Under the pieces are notes generated by a model. It was not told the DNA's origin. It was given only the letters and a program-made list of their open reading frames with translations, and made no database searches. The position numbers and the translations under genes were made by a program. DNA of 12,717 nt, from NCBI GenBank assembly GCA_902762335.1, contig CACWNZ010000012.1, positions 1 to 12,717 on the forward strand, read 5' to 3'. Source of the stretch: an uncultured Ruminococcus sp. (GTDB lineage Bacteria > Bacillota > Clostridia > Oscillospirales > Acutalibacteraceae). This document shows, in pieces, positions 6,740 through 11,722 of the stretch (the first letter of the stretch is position 1; each line of letters opens with the position of its first letter).

Positions 6740-7645
6740 CTATCCGAAATTGATCTTTTGGCTCCATATTAGTTTTCCTGCAAACAATGCCCGGGCATTT
6801 TCATAATCGTATGTGCAGGTGGAAAGCGCCAATACGGAGTCATCACTGTTCAGCTCCGGCTCATTATAATAAATACTGTTTGCCTTCAACGTTTCCTGCC
6901 ACCGGCTGTTGTCTGCAGGAATATCATAGAGCGCATCATAAGCGCTGACGACAGAAAGTGCATAAAAATCAATCCGGTACAGATTCTCCTTTGTGAACAG
7001 CCATCCATAACGATGCTTGTCAAACTGTTCTCGCTGTCTGAGATTTCGTATGTCGCTGAACATACCACGCTGCATATCATGTCCATACAGGATATTCAGA
7101 GCGCCGGAGAGATCCGCTGCACACCGATATGAAAGAAAGATCGACCCGGCATGATTGTCACTGCCGTCCGGCGCATGATGCAGATAATACTGATCGTCTG
7201 TCCCCTGAACGACAGGATAATCTATATCCGAATCGGCAATATAGATCCAGCCTATCAGGTCACTGCTGTAACGGGCTGCCTTTTGCATTTTTTCCGTTAT
7301 CTCATTCACTTTCTGCTCAGTGATGAACGGAACAGAAGCATCAGGCTCGGAAACTTGGGGAAAACTGTTTCCTTTTTCCTCCGAGCCTTCCGTCACTTCC
7401 TTTTCCTCCGGGCTTTCCGTCACTTCCTTTTCCTCCGAGCTTTCCGTCACTTTTTTTTCATGGACTGTATTATCAGATACTGCAGATACTGTTTCTGCTG
7501 AGGATGCCTGAACAGATGAGCCGATCGTTTGTGAAGTTTCGGAAACGCTCTGCTTCGCAGTATGTATGCCGTACCTCATAACCAAACAGAACGCCAGAGC
7601 TGCCAATAAAGCAGCAGCGACCCAGAACCGAATAGATTTTACCAT
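6740..7645 (-). CDS. Class B sortase (last gene of the pilus operon)
   Basis: A 301-residue membrane-anchored cysteine transpeptidase. The N-terminal anchor spans about residues 7-23. A Ser/Glu-rich stalk follows, containing a nine-residue repeat V-T-E-S-S-E-E-K-E three times (66-92). The sortase domain (about 125-298) carries the catalytic His in LYGHDM (H189), Cys in LSTCTY (C277) and Arg in ARALFAGK (R285). The D-x-D-Y-P-V-V-Q-G segment early in the domain is typical of class B. Start at 7645: a GGTGA site stands about six bases upstream; a GTG three codons earlier is less likely. It is downstream of the pilin and separated from it by a strong hairpin. Possible jobs are anchoring the pilus to the wall or adding a special subunit, while the other sortase polymerises; this split is inference. 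Confidence 0.85.
   Translation of the reverse strand: MVKSIRFWVAAALLAALAFCLVMRYGIHTAKQSVSETSQTIGSSVQASSAETVSAVSDNTVHEKKVTESSEEKEVTESPEEKEVTEGSEEKGNSFPQVSEPDASVPFITEQKVNEITEKMQKAARYSSDLIGWIYIADSDIDYPVVQGTDDQYYLHHAPDGSDNHAGSIFLSYRCAADLSGALNILYGHDMQRGMFSDIRNLRQREQFDKHRYGWLFTKENLYRIDFYALSVVSAYDALYDIPADNSRWQETLKANSIYYNEPELNSDDSVLALSTCTYDYENARALFAGKLIWSQKINFG
7370..7450 (-). repeat. Three tandem 27-bp repeats inside the sortase gene
   Basis: Copies at 7370-7396, 7397-7423 and 7424-7450 differ at only a few bases and encode V-T-E-S-S-E-E-K-E-like units in the stalk between membrane anchor and sortase domain. Copy number could change by slippage without disturbing the frame. Confidence 0.9.
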
Positions 7646-7663
7646 AAAGATCACCGGATAAAT

Positions 7664-7702
7664 TTCTGTCTCCCCCTGCCATTTCCGCAGGAGGAGACAG
7701 AA
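7664..7702. promoter_or_regulatory. Strong hairpin between pilin and downstream sortase genes
   Basis: The arms 7664-7679 and 7687-7702 pair over 16 bp with one G-U pair and a 7-nt loop. On the minus strand (the direction of the operon) no T-tract follows, whereas on the plus strand a T-rich run does. It lies 42 bp past the pilin stop and 18 bp before the next start codon. A likely role is partial termination or protection of the pilin mRNA 3' end, giving more pilin than sortase (inference). Confidence 0.55.
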
Positions 7703-7744
7703 TTTTTGTTTTTTCGATCAAAAGCTTTTCTTTGCGTTTATTGC

Positions 7745-9235
7745 TCAGAGCTTGCTTTTGCTGTCAGAGCTTTTCTTGTTTCTTATGACCAGAACGAGCA
7801 GACCTACACCCGCTATAGTGATAAATACGAACGGTGAGATGCTGAACATTAGTCCTGTTATGGAGACACTCTTAAGAGTACCGGTAAACACGATCTTATC
7901 CGTTGTGTCGTTGGAGCGAACACCAAATCCATCATTCATCTCTGCAGTGCCATTGCTTCCGATAGCAAGGGAGTTGTCGGTATGGTTGCCATCATCTTTC
8001 AACGTAAGAGAATTTCCGTTACCTACGGCAGAAAACGTGTATGTGTCGTCGGTATCATTTGTTTCTGCCGCCTTGATCTTCGTATCAGCGGGGAGGCCTG
8101 TGATAACGATCTTGTCGCCGCTCCGGAGCCGGAGGTCATTTGCAGGATCGGCAGAGTTTCCGTCAAGCGTCCATGAGCCGGTCTGTGAAAGACTCGTGTT
8201 TACTGCTGTCTTATCAGTACCGTCCTTGGTGATCTGATAATAGAAATCAGCCCGGGAGGTCACAAGTCTGTTTGATAGCTCAACCCTGAAGGGGAAATTG
8301 TGCTGTTTATCAGCGAGGTCGCCGGCCGTCTCGTATTTGACTTCCACATTATAGGTGTGGTATGAGTCGGATTTCAGATCAGCTAACATAACCTTTCCAC
8401 CGCTAATATTATTATTCTCGGATTCTATGTCAAAGCCTGTGATCTTGATCGTTTCTTGCTCAACTGTACTGTCATATTCCAAAGAAACATCGGTACCATT
8501 TGTAGACCTCAACAGTACATAGCCGTAGATTTCCAGACCGTCATTATTGCTGTTGTACTTCGTGTATACGTCAAGAAAGATCGAAGTATCTGCTCCCCCT
8601 CTCTGGATCCCCGAAGAGGTCGTCGTCGCGTCGGTTGTGACATCCTCGATCTTGTAGCGATACACGCCGGGCGGGTTGTCCGGCTGACCATCGTTGTTGC
8701 CGTCGTAGATCTTGCCGGCATCCACAGTGATTTCCATAGAGCCGCTTACTTTCTTTGAGAGATCGATGACCGTATCCGGATTTCTGTTTGCATCGTGCAT
8801 TTCCGAATCATTGTTGTGTTCATCGTCTGCAGCACCGAACGTAATGCTTCCTTCTACCTTTTCCGTGGTTTCAGGAACATCACCTGATGTAGAAAGAGCT
8901 TCGATGACACCCGGTCTTACCGAAAGAATGTTCACCTCACCTTCCTCATTTGGTGTAGTGACCGTTGCATTTGTAACATTCGCCTCCGTGATCTCATAGG
9001 AGTAAGTAACATTCGGTGAGAGGATCCGGCTAGCGTCTGCGTTGAACAGTACAATGTCCTTTTTCAAGATAACAGTTGCGGTAGATGCCGGAGGTTGCAG
9101 AGGATTTGCAGGAGACGTACCTAAAGTAGGTGACCCTACCGCATAAACACCTGTACCTGAGGCTGCCAGTGCAGCCATGGTAAAGATCGCCGCTGTTGAG
9201 GCCGACACTTTTTTGAGTAAACTCTTTTTCATCAT
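7745..9235 (-). CDS. FctA/Spy0128-like pilin with isopeptide-type domains
   Basis: A surface protein of 496 residues. A signal peptide (about 1-33, ending VYA) is followed by a first pilin domain (about 50-250) with the typical V-T-Y-S-Y-E-I opening and GVYRYKIE segment (190-197), then a second domain (about 285-455) with N-F-P-F-R-V-E-L and TGLPADTK (379-386). The C-terminus has a hydrophobic helix (about 463-484) and a basic tail. These features match Spy0128-like pilins, whose domains are locked by Lys-Asn isopeptide bonds. Oddities: the sorting signal reads VSITG (457-461) rather than xPxTG, and the usual F-T-N-T before it is FTGT (450-453). A D-x-N-x-D-G segment (178-183) may bind calcium. 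Start at 9235: AGGA stands six bases upstream, while the ATG at 9241 touches it. It is presumably the shaft subunit. Confidence 0.8.
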   Translation of the reverse strand: MMKKSLLKKVSASTAAIFTMAALAASGTGVYAVGSPTLGTSPANPLQPPASTATVILKKDIVLFNADASRILSPNVTYSYEITEANVTNATVTTPNEEGEVNILSVRPGVIEALSTSGDVPETTEKVEGSITFGAADDEHNNDSEMHDANRNPDTVIDLSKKVSGSMEITVDAGKIYDGNNDGQPDNPPGVYRYKIEDVTTDATTTSSGIQRGGADTSIFLDVYTKYNSNNDGLEIYGYVLLRSTNGTDVSLEYDSTVEQETIKITGFDIESENNNISGGKVMLADLKSDSYHTYNVEVKYETAGDLADKQHNFPFRVELSNRLVTSRADFYYQITKDGTDKTAVNTSLSQTGSWTLDGNSADPANDLRLRSGDKIVITGLPADTKIKAAETNDTDDTYTFSAVGNGNSLTLKDDGNHTDNSLAIGSNGTAEMNDGFGVRSNDTTDKIVFTGTLKSVSITGLMFSISPFVFITIAGVGLLVLVIRNKKSSDSKSKL

Positions 9236-9259
9236 TTTCATCCTTTCATAAGTAAAATA

Positions 9260-9382
9260 TTATTTTATGACCGGCACTGTATGGTGCTGTAAAGCCGCTA
9301 TTTCCAATATGAACGAGAGCATCGATAATATACTCGCAGCAGAAACTAATGCCGTTTTGCTTTTTATTTTCTCTCGTTTCAT
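9260..9382 (-). CDS. 40-residue membrane peptide, translationally coupled to the sortase
   Basis: A short ORF not matched to any family I know. It begins MKREKIKSKTALVSAASILS, has a hydrophobic stretch at about residues 11-31 and ends in H-H-T-V-P-V-I-K. Its ATG overlaps the stop codon of the upstream sortase as ATGA, and an ideal ribosome site GGAGGTGAT (9388-9396) is built from that sortase's final Gly-Gly-Asp codons. This is strong evidence for coupled translation. The stop at 9260 is 24 bases before the pilin start. A basic N-terminus and one helix suggest a membrane peptide with the N-terminus inside. It could be an assembly or regulatory peptide of the pilus machine, a device coupling translation to the pilin, or a remnant of a signal peptide from a lost pilin. 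Function unknown. Confidence 0.65.
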   Translation of the reverse strand: MKREKIKSKTALVSAASILSMLSFILEIAALQHHTVPVIK

Positions 9383-10692
9383 TTTGTATCACCTCCATAA
9401 CTCGGTTTATTCTGAGCATCTTCACCGGTCTCTGTTTCTTCGGGGAGCTTTCCTCTGTATCGCAGACAAATGAAATCAACGATCAGTGCTGCTGCGGCGA
9501 TCAGTATCATCAGCCCTGTCCGGCTGTCGCGTATTACCATCCGTCCTGAAATATCCTCCGTAATAAAAAATACAGCCGCCGAAATGATCAGTATACCGAT
9601 CTCAAGCCGGATGCCAATATGCCCTTTTCTGATAAAGCTGCGTAGATCCCTGATGGTCTTTTGTCTGCCGTCTTCATCCTGCTTATCATCATTTTGTTCG
9701 TCATTGATTTGCTTTTCGAGTTTATGATACATTTTCCTTGAATAGGTGAACTGTCCGAATTTTCTCTTCACAGACCATAACGGAAACACTGTCAAGAGAG
9801 TAAAGATCAAACACATCAGATTCAGAAATGCCCAGCTTTCTTCCTGCATTTTATGTCCGACTGCATTTAATTGTTCCGTATCAGCTGCAGCCGTATCTAC
9901 GGTGGTAATGCGCTGAGAAGCAACTCCATCCTTCGCGTTATCCCACGGGGTCACTTTAGCAAAGAGCACGATTCTGCCGTCTGTTACGGCATTGGTACAG
10001 GTCGACATCCCAAGAATATACCCGTCAGATACATTGTCCGGGATCTCAGTATGATTGACAGCGTGCTCTTCCATATATTTTTTTAATTCGGGATAGCGAT
10101 CCTCCGCATCGGTCTCTAATTGATATACCGTTTCTTCATATGCATTTGTCCGTACACACGCAAACACATGAATACTGTAGTTCCCGTTTTTAGTCTGTAT
10201 GATACCGTCCGTGTGAGATCTGAAGAATTCGGGATCAAGGTATTTTTCAATATCCCCGAACATCGCCCCGCTATCCATATGATGTCCGTAGAACAAATTA
10301 TACCAGTCACTAAAATCCGAATTGTTTTCAGCGGCAAGATAGATCGAGCCTGATGCCGTACTGTAACCGAAAATATCCTTGTTGATATATTCCAGATTAT
10401 CATTTCCCTGCACAACAGGGTAGTTGATATTTGTGCCGAACATCTCTATCCAGCCCACCGTATCCGGATTGATCTTCTGAAGATTCTCAAAGCCATTATC
10501 CCCGGTTTCATCTTTTTCCTGTGCTTTCGGCCTGTACTGCAGCAGATCATAGGAGATGAATGCAGCGCGGTTTGTGTAGAGGATATCATTCAGGACATAA
10601 AGACCTGACATAAGCATAACGCCGGCAACAAGCGTGATCAATACCATAAGCACGTCGTTAGCCGCTTTTGCAAATTTATCCAGCCATTTCAT
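9379..10692 (-). CDS. Class B sortase with C-terminal membrane extension, likely pilin polymerase
   Basis: A 437-residue protein. The N-terminal anchor (14-34) is followed by a class B sortase domain (about 68-250) with N-Y-P-V-V-Q-G (90-96), catalytic His in FYGHHM (H137), Cys in MSTCTN (C232) and Arg in DGRIVLFAK (R240). A linker and a C-terminal region with three further hydrophobic segments (about 286-305, 362-376, 392-409) separated by charged loops follow, ending in a Gly-Gly-Asp-Thr-Lys tail. Sortases normally end soon after the Arg, so the extension is unusual. In group A Streptococcus the pilus polymerase of FCT loci is also class B and neighbours SipA and the shaft pilin; by that parallel this is the candidate polymerase. 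It starts 16 bp after the SipA-like gene (GGAG ribosome site) and overlaps the next small ORF by four bases. Confidence 0.85.
   Translation of the reverse strand: MKWLDKFAKAANDVLMVLITLVAGVMLMSGLYVLNDILYTNRAAFISYDLLQYRPKAQEKDETGDNGFENLQKINPDTVGWIEMFGTNINYPVVQGNDNLEYINKDIFGYSTASGSIYLAAENNSDFSDWYNLFYGHHMDSGAMFGDIEKYLDPEFFRSHTDGIIQTKNGNYSIHVFACVRTNAYEETVYQLETDAEDRYPELKKYMEEHAVNHTEIPDNVSDGYILGMSTCTNAVTDGRIVLFAKVTPWDNAKDGVASQRITTVDTAAADTEQLNAVGHKMQEESWAFLNLMCLIFTLLTVFPLWSVKRKFGQFTYSRKMYHKLEKQINDEQNDDKQDEDGRQKTIRDLRSFIRKGHIGIRLEIGILIISAAVFFITEDISGRMVIRDSRTGLMILIAAAALIVDFICLRYRGKLPEETETGEDAQNKPSYGGDTK
9388..9396 (-). promoter_or_regulatory. Shine-Dalgarno site embedded in the sortase C-terminal codons
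   Basis: GGAGGTGAT, close to the full anti-16S complement, is formed by the Gly-Gly-Asp codons just before the sortase C-terminal Thr-Lys. It stands five bases before the overlapping ATG of the 40-residue ORF. Confidence 0.75.
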
Positions 10693-10708
10693 TCTCTCTC
10701 CGCCGCCT

Positions 10709-11335
10709 TTATATACTGTGCCTTCTGATCAATGCGAATGACTTTCCGTATATTTCAGAACGTTCAACAGTTCCGAAATAGCGGCTGTCCTCTGCGCCGC
10801 CTCTTGCATCAGCAAGAATAAAATACTCATTATCTCCAAGCAGCACCGGATATTTCACAAAGCCCCCATAGCGAGGCGTTGGGCTGTGGATCCCCGGCTC
10901 TGAAACGACATGACCGTTGATTATAAGCTGATCGTCATCTGAAATATCCACACTGTCTCCGGACACAGCGACCACTCTTCCGATATAAGTTGTGTTGTTT
11001 TTAGTAAAGACCACGGTATCCTGTGCAAGGTAGGACTCATCCAGTCTGTAATACAGCAGGAGATCCTTTGATTTTATGTTAGGTGACATATCATCATTCG
11101 GTGCTATAGCTACACCGATCACAAAACCAAAAAGGAGCCACAAAACCGTAATAACGATCAACAGATTCAGCAGGAGGATCTGTATCGGCGTCATTGGAGA
11201 TCTGTGTTTTTCTTTCTTTTTTTTGCGGTTTTCTGCTTGTTCGGTAAGCCCTTCATCAGAGTCCGTTACGGGGTTTTCCTCATCGGTAAACCCTTCATTG
11301 GAGTCCGTTACGGAGTTTTCCTCAGTTGACAGCAT
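10709..11335 (-). CDS. SipA-like signal peptidase I homologue lacking the Ser-Lys dyad
   Basis: A 208-residue protein. A charged cytoplasmic N-terminus with two 14-residue repeats (5-32) and a lysine cluster (38-43) is followed by one membrane segment (about 52-77) and an S26 signal-peptidase-like domain. The box that normally reads S-M-x-P-T is DDMSPN, so Asp82 replaces the catalytic Ser. The box that normally reads K-R-V-x-x-x-x-G-D is GRVVAVSGD, so Gly119 replaces the general-base Lys. The later GDNEYFILADAR...DSRYFG box is intact. I recall that streptococcal SipA, needed for pilus assembly, lacks the dyad in the same way, with Asp and Gly at these sites. It is therefore probably an assembly factor, not a protease. 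Start at 11335 with GGAGGTG nine bases upstream; an in-frame start at 11398 lacks a ribosome site. First gene of the operon. Confidence 0.85.
   Translation of the reverse strand: MLSTEENSVTDSNEGFTDEENPVTDSDEGLTEQAENRKKKKEKHRSPMTPIQILLLNLLIVITVLWLLFGFVIGVAIAPNDDMSPNIKSKDLLLYYRLDESYLAQDTVVFTKNNTTYIGRVVAVSGDSVDISDDDQLIINGHVVSEPGIHSPTPRYGGFVKYPVLLGDNEYFILADARGGAEDSRYFGTVERSEIYGKSFALIRRHSI
11243..11326 (-). repeat. Two tandem 42-bp repeats in the SipA-like gene
   Basis: Copies at 11243-11284 and 11285-11326 are nearly identical and encode E-E-N-(S/P)-V-T-D-S-(N/D)-E-G-(F/L)-T-(D/E) in the predicted cytoplasmic tail. They appear to be a recent in-frame duplication. Confidence 0.9.
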
Positions 11336-11359
11336 CAAACGTAACACCTCCGACACATA

Positions 11360-11388
11360 ATTGTATAATAAGAAAAAAGCACACTCAA
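11360..11388 (-). promoter_or_regulatory. Alternative proximal promoter of the pilus operon
   Basis: On the minus strand TTGAGT (11383-11388) and TACAAT (11360-11365) are 17 bp apart. The -35 lies inside one arm of the leader hairpin. If used, it would give a leader of roughly 20 nt and bypass the terminator-like structure. It is weaker than the distal promoter. Confidence 0.3.
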
Positions 11389-11420
11389 TCGGGCACACCT
11401 ATCTCATTGAGTGCGCTTTT
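11369..11420 (-). terminator. Terminator-like hairpin in the pilus operon leader
   Basis: The arms ATTGAGTGCGCTTTT (11406-11420) and AAAAGCACACTCAAT (11375-11389) pair over 15 bp with one G-U pair around a 16-nt loop. On the minus strand the stem runs into TTTTTTCTT. It lies between the distal promoter and the first pilus gene, so it could act as an attenuator. The plus-strand reading ends in only four T residues. Confidence 0.65.
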
Positions 11421-11454
11421 AGATAATATTCAAACGAAGAGTCCTCTCTGTCAT
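11419..11454 (-). CDS. Possible 11-residue leader peptide (speculative)
   Basis: Within the pilus leader an ATG at 11454 opens MTERTLRLNII, with its stop codon (11419-11421) overlapping the first arm of the terminator-like hairpin, the position expected for a leader peptide that controls attenuation. There is no good ribosome site before it and no run of one amino acid, so it may be chance. Confidence 0.2.
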   Translation of the reverse strand: MTERTLRLNII

Positions 11455-11490
11455 TTATATGAGCAAGTCTGCGGTTTGTTCTTAGCTGAT

Positions 11491-11519
11491 ATTATAGCAC
11501 ACCTGACAAAAAATAACAA
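11491..11519 (-). promoter_or_regulatory. Distal promoter of the pilus operon
   Basis: On the minus strand TTGTTA (11514-11519) is followed after 17 bp by a perfect TATAAT (11491-11496) with the TG extension. Transcription would start near 11484, giving a leader of about 150 nt that contains the terminator-like hairpin before the SipA-like start at 11335. Confidence 0.65.
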
Positions 11520-11622
11520 TAGAAAACTCCGCCTGTGTAGAATTTTGATAAAAAACCATTCAGAAAACTCCCGTAATTATCCTACACGAACCTCCGGCGC
11601 CGGGCGCGGGACAGACTATTGC
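11520..11622. other. Region between divergent promoters
   Basis: Noncoding DNA separating the leftward pilus promoter from the rightward promoter of the AlbA_2 gene. AGAAAACTCC occurs twice (11521-11530 and 11562-11571). GTGTAG/CTACAC form a distant inverted pair (11535-11540 with 11582-11587), and CCGGCGCCGG (11594-11603) is a perfect 10-bp palindrome. Any of these could be regulator sites; none matches an operator I recognise. Confidence 0.4.
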
Positions 11623-11700
11623 TTGACAATCTGATGCACGTCTGATATAATTTTGTTAGTAACAGCTATTTTTGTTAGACTTTTGTTAGATCGTTGTTAG
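11623..11700 (+). promoter_or_regulatory. Promoter and TTGTTAG repeat leader of the AlbA_2-domain gene
   Basis: TTGACA (11623-11628) and TATAAT (11646-11651) are 17 bp apart with a TG extension, a near-ideal sigma-A promoter. TTGTTAG follows four times, at 11653, 11672, 11683 and 11694; the last three start exactly 11 bp apart. The leader then continues with a GAGGTGAGCTTATG start region. The layout matches the leader at 5234-5306, here with about 30 extra bases holding two additional repeats. Confidence 0.8.
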
Positions 11701-11722
11701 TCTGGTCAGATGAGGTGAGCTT

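Noticed and set aside
7370..7450. Tandem 27-bp repeats considered as a CRISPR array
   Set aside because: The units are directly adjacent with no spacers and lie in frame within a coding sequence.
8456..8758. Plus-strand 100-codon frame opposite the pilin
   Set aside because: Shadow of the pilin coding sequence without start signals.
9246..9479. A 77-codon minus-strand frame across the sortase/pilin junction
   Set aside because: It is in a different frame from the 40-residue ORF, overlaps the sortase end and has no ribosome site suited to its start; the coupled ORF at 9260-9382 explains the region better.
11272..11700. UAG-containing repeats considered as a TRAP-type binding site
   Set aside because: TRAP sites have UAG/GAG triplets separated by two or three bases; here the spacing is 11 bases.
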